This document shows, piece after piece, positions 50,885 to 62,899 of a stretch of 64,000 bases of DNA; the first letter of the stretch is position 1, and every line of letters begins with the position of its first letter. The stretch comes from Tillus elongatus. Its lineage: Eukaryota; Arthropoda; Insecta; Coleoptera; Cleridae. Under the pieces are notes generated by a model. The model saw only the letters and a program-made list of their open reading frames with translations, ran no database searches and had not been told where the DNA came from. The translations under genes and the position numbers were made by a program. The stretch is taken from positions 29,537,869-29,601,868 of the forward strand of contig OZ023267.1 in NCBI GenBank assembly GCA_964006375.1, in the 5' to 3' direction.

Positions 50885-50972
50885 CTTCGCAGGTAGCCCA
50901 ATTGTGCAAAACTTCTCCGGATGTCAAGGAGATAAGTGATATGGCCACGCAAATGAAGCTTGAATAATTCAT
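50885..50972 (-). CDS. NPC2-like protein, exon 1 (signal peptide)
   Basis: 88 coding bases from ATG 50972 to G 50885, followed by donor GTAAGTTATT. It encodes residues 1-29: MNYSSFICVAISLISLTSGE, then VLHNWATCE. It is a classic short signal peptide with cleavage probably near Gly19, then the first Cys (Cys28). The start context GAAAACAATG is favourable. An in-frame continuation joins exon 2 as GAG. It is too short for a long ORF and is identified through the donor, phase and family layout. Confidence 0.88.
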
Positions 50973-51180
50973 TGTTTTCTTGAGACTGGCTAAACCTCTT
51001 ATTATGATGGCTCGGTAATCAATAAACGCAAGGAAAAAAAGTTACTTATCAAAGACAAAATAAACAGTACAACAACCTTCCCCACTACCACAGAAAGTAA
51101 TTTTGATATCTAAAATAGTAATCAACAATCAATCATTTATAATAGTAAGTTTGTTTTTGTATAGTATTTATTGTCATATA
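50973..51180. promoter_or_regulatory. NPC2 5' flank
   Basis: Only about 200 bp separate the start codon from the mariner insertion, so the 5' UTR and core promoter must lie here or within the mariner. A GATAAG box occurs on the minus strand near 51060. No TATA box is convincing. Confidence 0.3.
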
Positions 51181-51518
51181 CGAGGCAACTGCCAAAATTT
51201 CCCGGCCTGACATAGATCCAGCGTATCGCAGTGTCAAAATTTGGAAAGACGTTGGTTCAAATCTTATTAGCCTTGGAAAAAACAAAAATGGATTTTATGT
51301 CAATGAATTATTTATTTTCATTGATTGTTGTTGTCCTCACTTGGTGAAACTGGTCCATACTACATACAGACTTGGAGACTACTTCAGTGGTGACTGACAA
51401 GCAGTAGCGGCTCGGGCCTTAATGCATTGGGGGTGCGCAAGAAAACAAAATGAAGGGCTCCCTTTTTTTCCCTGAAAATGTATTATAAAGAAACCTACTT
51501 ACTAAACTTAATAATTAC

Positions 51519-53267
<1,749 letters not shown>

Positions 53268-53521
53268 ATAATTACTAACTACTTACCAAGTTTTCCTCTA
53301 GTTACTTATGGGTTATAGTAGATAAAAAGTCATTTCCTTTGATAATTAGTAACTAACTATATAATTTTAAATGTGTTGTTTGATAAAAGACATGACAATA
53401 TGTGTTTTTTGTCATATTATACTTCACGTATCTTTTCAATTTTATTATATTTATTTATATATTCATTTACTCGTCTATTAATTTATAAATTTATAAACGG
53501 CTAAGCCTATGTAGGTTAGCA

Positions 53522-53604
<83 letters not shown>

Positions 53605-54410
53605 TTTTTTTAACTTGAATTTTAAGATCAAATGAATTTTATGAAACTACGCCAGAATGCCGTACTTGATAGACGCAAACTTATTATAAATTTTGAATAA
53701 ATAATTTAATATATTTTAAAATGTCTAAATGTGAGATGCTATTCACGAGGATCTAATCTATCGTAGTTATATTCCTTCTATTAACACTATATTTTAGACT
53801 ATATTTAATTATCGTTTCAATTACGTAATATTTTGCTGTATACAAATCAATAATAACATTGCTTTAAGAAAGATAATACGGTCCTGGCGATAAAAGGAGC
53901 GATTACGCCTGTGATTCTAGAACAGCATAACTGTATGCCGAGTCCCACCCTGGTCCGTTAAGCTGAGCGATGTAGGCAAGGTCATATATTCTATTCTCAC
54001 ATCAAAGGGCCGCCCTACAAGATTCAATGCTTGGTTTTATTATGCTGTGCTGCAAGTGTGGAATTTTAAATCGCACAACGGGATTGCTTATTCGGTCGTT
54101 TTTGACAAAGATAGTCGATCATTTCGTATTGAAGTTTCCCATTTGGGTAGTGCGCCGAAGAATACACACCGACGAAGGACTGTGTATACGGATGTATATA
54201 ACATCGGTAACCATTAACACACTATACTTCTTCTGATTCTGTATTAATGGCTGCCGACTCTGCGATCCTGGATATACTAATTTTGTTTGTGTAGAATGCA
54301 GGAGGTAAAAAAATAAAAATTTATTAAGATATAGCATAGCAAAAATATTATTTTCCTCCGGCAGGCGACAGTGTGCGCGCACTTATTGAGGAGTCGTCCC
54401 TGCTGACAAG

Positions 54411-54904
54411 ATTGCCCTTTTTGAGGATCTCGTATTAAGAGATCGACGCTTGAAAGTGAAAGAGTGATAAAAAATGTCGGCGCTTTCAGATACAAGCATT
54501 TGCCAAATCCCCCAGCAACATTTAAGCCTGAATAAAGCTAGTGCAAGGTGGGTCCTCAAATATCTTTCAGAAGTTCAGCGCCAGCGTCGTGCTGAATGTG
54601 CCCGATCATTTTCGGACCTCTGTGGAGGAAACCCTGTGGACGTGTTGAAGACAATCGTCACAGGGGATGAAACTATGGTTCTCTACTATGCTCCTTTGTG
54701 TAAAAGGGAGTCGGTGGAATGAAGGCGTAAAAGAGCCAAGCACCACCAAGGAGATTCAAGGTCTGTCAGTCGACAAAAAAAAGTGATGGCTACAATTTTT
54801 TGGGATTATGGGGGTATTCTTCTTATAGACTTTAAAGAACGCAACACCATAGTCAACGCGGGGCATATTATGCAACACTCCTGCATAAATTACAACAAAA
54901 TATT
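54411..54904 (+). pseudogene. mariner transposase, N-terminal and first DDD part
   Basis: Plus-strand reading: IALFEDLVLRDRRLKVKE (HTH region), SICQIPQQHLSLNKASARWV, AECARSFSDLCGGNP, IVTGDETMVLYYAP (first catalytic Asp in GDET), WRRKRAKHH and TIFWDYGGILLIDF. It is interrupted by two stops near 54466 and a stop at 54720. Family role is cut-and-paste transposition at TA. Confidence 0.85.
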
Positions 54905-54984
54905 ATTTCTGGACGTCATAACGTCTGGGTTTGACATAATTAAAGGAAATTAAAGGCTTTTTACTACCAGACAAATTTTATTCT

Positions 54985-55033
54985 TAAAACCCACCGCGTT
55001 TCAACACATTATCGTGATATCCTCAGGGGTTTA
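54985..55033 (-). ncRNA. Hammerhead ribozyme-like motif, family B (reverse arm)
   Basis: Minus strand: UAAACCC, CUGAGGA, a short stem II, GAAA, then ACGCGG in place of the palindrome ACGCGU. Loss of U16.1 should abolish cleavage. Confidence 0.55.
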
Positions 55034-55404
55034 GACAAATTTCCTGTCTCAATTATAAAAAGATGCTATATGAAATGTTGTAAAAGTTTGGCTTTTCATC
55101 CATTGTCTTGAGGATCCTGAACAAAAATTGAGTAAAACAGGAAGGCAGGAACATCACAAGACTCGTATAAATCAGAGGATGAATGCAAACGACGCTTATT
55201 TTTTAGCCTAATTTTATCAGACGAACAAAATTAGGCTAAAAAATAGCGTCGTTTTTCATCCTCTGATTTCTTCCAGTCTTGTGATGTTGCTGCCTTTTCG
55301 TTTTACTCAACTGTTGTTCGGGATCCTTAAGACAATGGATGAAAAGCCAAACTTTTACAACGTTTCATATAGCATCTTTCTGTAATTGAGACAGGAAATT
55401 TGTC

Positions 55405-55452
55405 TAAACCCCTGAGGATGGCACGATAATGTGTTGAAACGCGTTGGGTTTA
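55405..55452 (+). ncRNA. Hammerhead ribozyme-like motif, family B
   Basis: Stem I UAAACCC (55405-55411) pairs perfectly over 7 bp with GGGUUUA (55446-55452). CUGAGGA (55412-55418), stem II GGCAC/GUGUU with two G-U pairs, GAAA (55436-55439), palindromic stem III ACGCGU, cleavage triplet GUU ending at U55445. Every invariant base is present. Confidence 0.75.
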
Positions 55453-55515
55453 AAGAATAAAATTTGTCTGGTGGTAAAAAGTCTTTAATTTCCTTCAATT
55501 ATACAACAAAATATT

Positions 55516-55900
55516 TGGGAGTGAAGACGTAGGAAACTGATGACCAGAGGCGTGCGTTTGCTCCGTGATTATGCTCCCGTGCACACTACTGGAATTTCAC
55601 AAGTCGCAATTCGTGACTGCGCTTTCGAACAAATTGATCACGCTCCGTATAGTCCAGATATGGTCCCCAGTGATTAGGTACTACCTATTTGGAAATTTGA
55701 AAAAGGACATTCGCGGGCGCCATTTCAGTGACGGCGAAGAGGCGAAAGCTGCAGTTTGGGCACATTTTGAGGACAAACCTAAGGAATATTCTTTTAGCGG
55801 TATCGAATTGTTGCTGGAATGATGTAATACCTGCATTGATGTTAGGGGGGACTATACTGAAAAATAAAATTTAATTGTTAATCTACGCAGTTTCTTTTAT
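55516..55900 (+). pseudogene. mariner transposase, C-terminal part
   Basis: After the ribozyme element the ORF resumes: GSEDVGN-like, LLRDYAPVHTTGISQVAIRD (second Asp), FEQIDHAPYSPDMVPSD (third Asp), then the FLFGNLKKDIRGRHFSDGEE frame to 55822. One frameshift lies near 55675. The right terminal repeat follows at 55900-55935. Confidence 0.85.
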
Positions 55901-55980
55901 AGTCAGGCCGGGAAATTTTGGCACTTATTACCTCGTAAAAGTGTGCCAGAACAAGTGCGCCAATTCTCGAATACAGGTAG

Positions 55981-56467
55981 GTTACGTAAAAATTAATGAC
56001 GTGACAAGATTATATAATTTATATGATTATTTATATAGTCACATTTGTCTATGATAATTAAGTTTAGGAACTTTGTTACTTCTATGGTAGTGTGTTGGTG
56101 ACAGCGAACACTCTGGAACGATATTTCTAGAAGAGACCAGAAGTGACAGGTGTAGAATAGTGTAGAAGGTCTAGAATCTCTATAGACAGTATAAATAGAC
56201 GAGCGGTGCACAGAGTAAGTTAGTTCAGTATTAAGTCGGTCTGGTGAAGAAGTGATCATATAGTATTAAGCGAGTCATCAGTAAGTGTTGGTGTTTAAGA
56301 AGCGATCATAGAAGGCGAATAGTGGAATATAATTCTATGGATATTTAATAATAGAGAGAAACATTTTAGTTGATACTGGTGTTGGAAAATATTTGCTTAT
56401 AATAAATTAGTAGTTTGAAAAGCTGTGTTTTGTTGATAAACAAATCCAGAAACCCGTGGAACGTAAC
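55981..56467 (+). mobile_element. Possible solo LTR
   Basis: Bounded by GTTACGT and ACGTAAC in inverted orientation. Inside are TATAAATAGACGAGCGG (near 56188), an initiator-like TTAGTTCAGT about 35 bp on, and AATAAATTAG near 56400 before the 3' end. This is the layout of an insect LTR. No 5-bp target duplication and no second copy were found. Confidence 0.45.
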
Positions 56468-56699
56468 AATATTTTATTATTTAGATACTTATCGCTGTCT
56501 CAGCATGGCTTTATTGCGGGGTCGATGAGTCGGGTGCCAAAGGACTCCAGGGGTAAGCTGAGGAAGTGGAAACAACAACAACATGACCTTTCGATGAAGC
56601 TTTCCACAAGACCGTCATGCGCGGTAAAGAGCCGCATCCTGCACGAGGTCACCCTGCTCATTACTAAACATGACGGATCTAGACGTGGAGGTCGATAAA

Positions 56700-58846
56700 A
56701 CTCTCCCAATTCACGGTGTCACGTGACCCATGCCTACGGATGGATGGTACCACGGTGATGGTGTCGTGAGCGAAACCTCTGGAGTACCGGGCAACCCTCC
56801 AGAGTAATCCGCCTTGCATCACACAAGGGGTTCTGATGGTGTGGTCAGTTATTTCCCCCATTTTCGTAGGAACAACATGAAGAAGGACGAAAATAAGATC
56901 AAAACAAATGAGGCTCGAGGAGTGGCTCCGGCTACAAACTCGTGCCTCGGGTCCATTCCGGAAACGGAGACAAACCAGGAGGTGGCAGCGGCCGCGGACT
57001 CTGGAGGTCTCACGTCTCCGCCCACTGGGGAAGCAACCGGGGGTTGATGGGACTTAGGTTCCTTCAGGTCAACCTCCAACACAGTAAGGCAGCCACGGCC
57101 GGACTACTAAAGGCCCTGAGGAACACGGATGTGACCCTCATCCAGGAACCGTAGTCTTATAAAGCAGAGATCAAGGGAATCGGCGGAGCTGCTGGAGAGC
57201 TCATTTACAGCAGATCCAGTGAAAAACCGATACCCTGCATTTTTGTCAAGGAGGGGATAGAGTTTCTGCCCTTGGTGAATTTCTGTTCCAGGGATCTGGC
57301 AACTATCAAAATTCGATGTGGTGGAGCGGATGGGCCGAGTGACATTACTGTCGGATCGGCCAATCTACCAGGGGACAGCAGGGTCCCTCCACCAACCAAT
57401 GAATTGGAGCAGCTGATGGTGGGTAGCAGAGCAGGTGGATGGCAGACCATCATCGGCATGGATGCGAACGCGCACCATGAGTTGTGGTGAAGTACGGACA
57501 CACACTCTAGAGGTGAGTCACTATTCTTTATGAAATTTAATTTATCTCTGAAAATGAAGGCGTCTACCAGGAATGTCCCTTGGTGGAACGAGGACCTCAG
57601 GCAAAGGAGGACGCAGATTTGTAAGGTGTTCAACGCAGCCAAAGGGTCGGGGCATGGGACGAATATAGACATGCCCTAACAAGCTATAACAAAGGACTCA
57701 GGGACGCCAAGAAGGAGTCGTGGAGGAGTCACTGCGAGGAAGTGGAGAACACATCCGAGAGTGCTCGACTATACAATATCCTGTCCAATAGCACTCAGAC
57801 CAACATAGGCTCCCTTAAAACATCCACAAGAGGCTTTACAAGCTCGGAGGAGGAAAGTATGGAAGTTTTACTACAGACCCACATCCTCGGCTGCAACATA
57901 ATAAACCAATCACCTGCGTACTGGGAACACTCAGAAATAGAGGCGCCGTACATGCGGCCATCTAGAGTAGACTGGACAGTCGCTAGAGGTGGTTACTTGG
58001 AGCAAAATCAGATGGGCCATTAACAGCTTCAAGCCATTTAAATCCCCGGGATTTGATGGAATAATGCCCATTATGCTCCAACAGGGTATAAACATAGTGG
58101 CGCCAGCGGTTCCCCTCATTATGGGGGCCAGACTGGCTCTGCGGTACATTTCGAGGGCATGAAAACTGGCCAGGGTTGTATTGATTCCCAAACCTGGGCA
58201 TCCAGCAGACCAGGCAAAGTCCCTGAGGCCAATAACTATCATTTCCTTCTTGCCAAAAAAAGATGGAAAAACTGTTCGATCGACACATTAGGGGCGATGT
58301 ACAGATAGCATATCCTCTACACCTCGGACACTACGCATACAGAGCAGGAGTCTCAACAGAAGCAGCACTGCACCAACCGGTGCTGAAACCGGAGAATACG
58401 CTGGACAACAGGGAGATGGCGCTGGGGGTTTTCCTAGACATAGAGGGCGCCTTCAGCAACACCTCATTCGGATCGGTACCGGCAGCTGCCAGTGAGCAGG
58501 GAATAGAGGAGACCTGTTGCAGGTGGATCAGTTACATGCTCAGGGACAGGGCGGTGTTTACCTCACCCGCGGGGGGGACCCTGCTGGCGGTGTTCGCGGC
58601 TGGGTGTCCGCAGGGGAGCGTTTTGTCTCCCGTGCTCTGGTGCTTAGTCGTGAACGGCCTGCTGAGGATCTCGGGAGGAGGGTACGCGGTACAGGGCTAT
58701 GCGGACGACATTGTCATCGTAGTCCGAGGAAAGGTTACACAGTCAGTGTTGGAGCGCATGCAGACAGCACTGAAAGTGGTGGAAAGGTGGACGGTTAGCC
58801 ATGGGTTCGGGGTGCGCCCCGAGAAAGCCACCGTCATACTGTCCTC
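56700..58846 (+). mobile_element. R1-clade LINE, 3'-truncated
   Basis: 5' region (56700-56880) matches the inverse of 31091-31240. 57040-57490 encodes the endonuclease start (GLRFLQVNLQHSKAATAGL, LIQEP, IIGMDANAHHELW), then about 0.37 kb is deleted relative to the copy at 30211-30663. 57555-57620 encodes NVPWWNEDLRQRR, and 58263-58846 the RT. Many stops lie between. It ends abruptly at a gypsy-type fragment in opposite orientation. Confidence 0.85.
58263..58846 (+). pseudogene. R1-type reverse transcriptase palm
   Basis: Open frame with GVFLDIEGAFSNTSF (motif A, Asp present), GCPQGSVLSPVLWCLVVNG (motif B), VQGYADDIVIVV (motif C, catalytic YADD) and MQTALKVVERW after it. The palm is complete, but the frame is lost upstream and the thumb is replaced by gypsy sequence after about 58846. 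GC content is clearly higher than the surroundings. Confidence 0.85.
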
Positions 58847-58859
58847 TTGCCTGGCCCTG

Positions 58860-60000
58860 GAAGTACCTGAGCCTGTCTAATGTTATTGGTTGCTTCTGTG
58901 GGGGTGGTGTTAGGGTGAGTTCAGGGTCGTTTGTATGCTGTTCCATGAAGGCTGGCTTTAAGCGATCAATGGCGACTTTGTTTTCTATTTTTAGCGTGTA
59001 AACTTTTTCATTTCTTTCCAGAATTTCGTGTGGTCCGGTGTAGGGCTGCTGTAGTGGCCTTTTCACTGTATCCACCCGAATAAATGCATACGTACAGTCT
59101 TTTGGTTTTGGGTGTACAAACGTTGTTAAATTTCCTTGGAAATTTGTTTGTACCGGCTGTAAATTCTGCATCGTCTCTTTCAGCCGTGAAACAAATGCTT
59201 CTGAGTCGCAGTATGTGTCGCTTCTTGTAAAAAATTCTCCTGGCAGGCGAAGAGTTCTTCCGTAGACTAGTTCTACTGAAGATTTGATGTCCTCTTTGTA
59301 GCATGCTCTGAGGCCTAGTAAAACTAACGGCAGTGTTTCGATCCAGTTTTCTGTCTCGTAGCACATAACGGCCGTTTTTAAGGTGCGATGCCATCTTTCC
59401 AGGATGCCGTTAGTTTGCGAATGGTAAGCTGTTGTTATTTTCTTCTGTACACCCATTATATTGGTCAAATACTTTATAAGAGCAGACTCAAATTGCCTGC
59501 TTGGACACTGGTGATTGAGGATGGTGCGCCGAACCTCGCTATCCAGTGTTCATAAAATTTCTTAGCGACGGCTTCGGTCGTAATATCCGTCAAAGGGATT
59601 GCCTCAGGTCATCTGGTGTATCTGTCTATCAGTGTTAGACAGTATTGAAAAACTCCTGATGTCGGTAACGGGCCTATTATGTCTAGGTGAACATCTTCGA
59701 AACGACCGTCTGGTACTGCGATTTTTTTTAAAGGAGCTTTCGTGTGTCGTATTTTACTCCTTTGACACGGCATGCGGTTCTTAGTCCAGTATGAAATAGC
59801 CTTGTTCATACGCGGCCAAACTTTTGTCTTATTAATTTGCCTGTAGCTTTTATTCCTGGGTACGTTAGACCGTGCAATTTTTCAAATACCTGCTTCCTTA
59901 AGGTATTAGGCACGAATGATCGGACATTGTGGGTGGATACATCGCAGTAGAGTGGTGGATTTTCATGCTCTGTCGGTATTGGCTGAAGCTTGAGGGACAC
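58860..60000 (-). pseudogene. gypsy-type integrase
   Basis: Blocks in order: LHGLTYPGIKATGKLIRQKF (zinc-binding end) at about 59890-59815, then CQRSKIRHTKAP, FEDVHLDIIGPLP (catalytic Asp) and YCLTLIDRYTR at 59809-59609. 59468-58743 has AYHSQTNGILERWHRTLK (third catalytic residue Glu) and the C-terminal GPHEILERNEKVYTL/IDRLKPAF chromatin-type end. It is broken by stops or frameshifts between blocks. Confidence 0.85.
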
Positions 60001-60049
60001 GTTTCCCCCTCTAAGATGTGTTTCAGCTCCGAGTAGCTTGCTTCCTCCA

Positions 60050-60601
60050 GCGCTAAAGTATGGCGGTCCAGCCCGTTGGGGAATTCTATTTCGGGGATTC
60101 TTGACATCGTGTCGGATATTGTGTTCTGTCTGCCTGGGATGTAAATAATGTTGGTAGTGAACTGCTCAATGAAATCTAGTTGGCGAAATTGTCGAGGAGT
60201 GGCTTTGTCTGCCCTTTGCTGGAAGGCGAACGGGAGCGGTTTATGGTCGCATCTTAAGGTTAGTTCTCTTCCCTCCACCATGCAGCGGAAGTGTTTCACT
60301 GACTCATAGATTGCTAACAGCTCACGGTCGTACGCATTTTAATTCTGTTGGGCTTTGCTTAACTTTTTTTAATAAAACGTCAAAGTTCCCACTGTCCGCT
60401 ATTAAACTGTTCTAAGACACTGCCGATGGCTTTATTTGAAACGTCCGTGGATAAAGATAGACGCGCACCTTGAACTGGATTTCGTAGTGACACGGCACTC
60501 GCGAGACTGCTTTTACACTTGGCAAATGCCTCTTCAGTACCTTGTGTCAACGGCACTAATCGGTTATCGTTCTTAACGCTGTCTTTTAAAAGTTCGTTCA
60601 A
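60050..60601 (-). pseudogene. gypsy-type RNase H region
   Basis: 60601-60380: EEAFAKCKSSLASAVSLRNP and LSLSTDVSNKAIGSVLEQ (the Asp-Ala-Ser variant SLSTDVSNKAIG). 60299-59898: HFRCMVEGRELTLRCDHKPL, then IEQFTTNIIYIPGRQNTISD. This is the usual RNase H order of Ty3/gypsy elements, with one frame change near 60340. Confidence 0.8.
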
Positions 60602-60739
60602 AGGAGCTTGTATTTCAGCGGCGTTTTTAATGAATGATCTGTAAAAATTAATTATACCTAAAAATTTTCTTATGTCTTTAATAATGCTAGGTTTGGGATA
60701 GTTTGTGATAGCACTGACTTTTTGTGGTAGCGGCTGATT

Positions 60740-60964
60740 CTATAACCTAAATAATGCGCCGATGATAGGGCGGGATACATCAGCTATAATAAAAGACCAT
60801 TTGAAGGATCTTCTCAGACCTAGATTGAGGCATGGTAGTTCCTCATCTAAAGTGTCTATAACAGAACCGTTTGCAGCGTACAGTTTGTATTTGCCCGGTT
60901 TCCGTTTTTTTGACGTACGCTTCGGGAATACCGACACGTCTGATATTGTTGCGTGCAGGTGCAC
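60740..60964 (-). pseudogene. gypsy-type aspartic protease fragment
   Basis: Peptide SVFPKR, LYAANGSVIDT and FIIADVSRPIIGA match the end of retropepsins (S-V-x-P, AANGS-I, F.IADV..PIIGADF). The active-site DSG would lie upstream and is cut off at the junction with the jockey-like LINE. Confidence 0.75.
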
Positions 60965-60969
60965 TTTGG

Positions 60970-61385
60970 ATCAGATTGTGTTTCATGTGATTTGTATATA
61001 TATATACCACCATATGTGTCAGCAGTGCAGCTTGAACTTTTCCTTAATGTGCTGGGACAGTCAGTCATTCCGCTGTTGGAAAATTTGGTTTTTATTGGTG
61101 ATTTTAATGGACCTCACTTTATTTATGGACAAATTACTGATGCTAAAACCAAAGCTATCCATGATTTTTCAAATCTGTCACAGTTTAATATTTCCAATAG
61201 AAACAATAGGCTGCTTGACCTTGTGCTTACCAGTTGTAATTGCTCGGTTCTCCATTATATGGATCCACTAGTGCCGGAGGATGCATATCACCCTGCTTTA
61301 GGCATATTTCCGGAATTCAGGAAAAGTTACAATGGTCCTAAATACTTTCCATGTAACAATCAGGTCTCTTACACCTTTTGAAAAG
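60970..61385 (+). pseudogene. jockey-type endonuclease C-terminal half
   Basis: LVFIGDFNGPHFIYGQ (the catalytic GDFN motif), FNISNRNNRLLDLVLTSCNC (LDLVLTS strand) and EDAYHPALGIFPEF (D/H motif, S-D-H replaced by D-A-Y-H). The N-terminal half with the E motif is missing. Confidence 0.85.
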
Positions 61386-61576
61386 CCAATTACCATGCAC
61401 TGAATTCTGCACTACTTGATGAAGATTGGGCTCAACTGGAGACCTTTACTACTGCTGATGAGGCTTGTAGTTACTTTTATGGCAGACTTTATAGTATCTT
61501 TGAACATGTTCCTCAATGCAAGAGGTCATCTAGATAATTTCCTCCCTGGTTTACTAATGAAGTAATAGATGATATG

Positions 61577-61698
<122 letters not shown>

Positions 61699-61989
61699 CA
61701 TAAACGTGATAGTGATCATGCAGAGTATAGTCTCAGATCTATAGTTAAAAATAAGCTAAGAGAGGCATATGCCGAGTATATCCGTGGAACACTAAGTGAG
61801 TGGTGAACGTGTCGCCACCTAGTTCGGAACCAAGTACTATGTTGTCACGCCCGCTCCAAATAACACAGAGTGTTAAAAATAGAGACAGTATACAACTAAC
61901 AATTTAAAAAATTGTTAGCCCTGGCCCATTTCTACCCCAATATAGGGACAAAGTATGTAAGACTAGATGCATTCTCGCAACAATTAGAA

Positions 61990-62030
61990 CCGTAGACCGG
62001 TTTCGCTCTCATTAGAGCTCTTCAGTACGG
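61990..62030 (-). ncRNA. Hammerhead ribozyme motif, family A, minus copy
   Basis: Perfect motif on the minus strand: CCGUA, CUGAAGA, GCUCU-AAUG-AGAGC, GAAA, ACCGGU, C, UACGG. Identical to the plus-strand copy at 62373-62413. Confidence 0.8.
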
Positions 62031-62372
62031 CATACTAATTGCAGCAAAAATGCACCAAAAATAACACGGCTATCGTATAGCCAGTCTTAAAACACTAAGT
62101 GAGTGGTGAACGTGTCGCCACCTAGTTCGGAACGAAGTACTATGTTGTCACGCCCGCTCCTAATAACACAGAGTGTTAAAAATAGAGACAGTATACAACT
62201 AACAATTTAAAAATTTTATTTTATTTTTAACACTGTGTTATTTGGAGCGGGCGTGACAACATAGTACTTGGTTCCGAACTAGGTGGCGACACGCTCACCA
62301 CTCACTTAGTGTTTAAGACTGGCTATACGATAGCCGTGTTATTTTTGGTGCATTTTTGCTGCAATTAGTATG

Positions 62373-62413
62373 CCGTACTGAAGAGCTCTAATGAGAGCGA
62401 AACCGGTCTACGG
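62373..62413 (+). ncRNA. Hammerhead ribozyme motif, family A
   Basis: Stem I CCGUA (62373-62377) with UACGG (62409-62413), CUGAAGA (62378-62384), stem II GCUCU/AGAGC with AAUG loop (62385-62398), GAAA (62399-62402), palindromic stem III ACCGGU (62402-62407), cleavage after C62408 (GUC). All core positions agree with the type I hammerhead. A stem III without loop implies the active form is a dimer. Confidence 0.82.
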
Positions 62414-62664
62414 TTCTGATTGTTGCGAGAATGCATCTAGTCTTACATACTTTGTCCCTATATTGGGGTAGAAATGGGCCAGGGCTAACAATTTTTTAAA
62501 TTGTTAGTTGTATACTGTCTCTATTTTTAACACTCTGTGTTATTTGGAGCGGGCGTGACAACATAGTACTTGGTTCCGAACTAGGTGGCGACACGTTCAC
62601 CACTCACTTAGTGTTTTAAGACTGGCTATACGATAGCCGTGTTATTTTTGGTGCAATTAGTATG

Positions 62665-62705
62665 CCGTACTGAAGAGCTCTAATGAGAGCGAAACCGGTC
62701 CACGG
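62665..62705 (+). ncRNA. Hammerhead ribozyme motif, family A, third copy
   Basis: Same as 62373-62413 except one base: stem I strand CACGG instead of UACGG, costing the pair next to the cleavage site. Core intact. Confidence 0.75.
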
Positions 62706-62899
62706 TTCTAATTGTTGCGAGAATGCATCTAGTCATATCCGTGGAACTGAAGAATCTCTTAAGGTTGATCCCTCTAGATTTTGGTCTCACATACAGGAAA
62801 GGAGGCGAGCAAGTGCAAGTAACATTCCAAGTACTGTGTCGATGGCATGGTTTATAATAAGCCACAAATTGTTAACTGTTTTGGAAACCACTTTAGAGT

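Larger units (their letters stand above)
54905..55501. mobile_element. Palindromic hammerhead element, family B
   Basis: 597-bp insertion in the mariner ORF with an exact 14-bp target duplication TACAACAAAATATT (54891-54904, 55502-55515). It is an inverted repeat with arms of about 270 bp around a centre near 55215. Each arm contains one hammerhead-like motif in opposite orientation. No ORF. Same plan as 5874-6121 and 61791-62734, with a different sequence. Confidence 0.85.
58846..60965 (-). mobile_element. Ty3/gypsy-type pol fragment
   Basis: Minus-strand order: protease (60964-60740), end of RT (VSAITNYPKPSIIKDIRKFL, 60735-60640), RNase H (60601-60100), integrase zinc and core (60000-59570) and integrase C-terminus (59468-58860). 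The RT palm is missing: the protease joins the RT end directly near 60735. No LTR or gag was found. Dead copy. Confidence 0.85.
61791..62734. mobile_element. Retrozyme-like hammerhead element, family A
   Basis: 944-bp insertion in the jockey-like LINE, flanked by an exact 13-bp duplication ATATCCGTGGAAC (61778-61790, 62735-62747). It is made of copies of one roughly 303-bp unit: about 1.4 units on the minus strand (61791-62215), an inversion centre near 62215-62235, then about 1.7 units on the plus strand. The start ACTAAGTGAG recurs at 62094, 303 bp on; plus-strand hammerheads are 292 bp apart because of an 11-bp deletion. No ORF. Tandem units that each carry a hammerhead define retrozymes, non-autonomous elements that give small circular RNAs; animal ones are thought to be moved by PLE reverse transcriptases. 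Confidence 0.85.

Noticed and set aside
54027..54400. Host exon candidate
   Set aside because: The region matches, inverted, the end of the hAT at 37334-37560, so it is transposon sequence.
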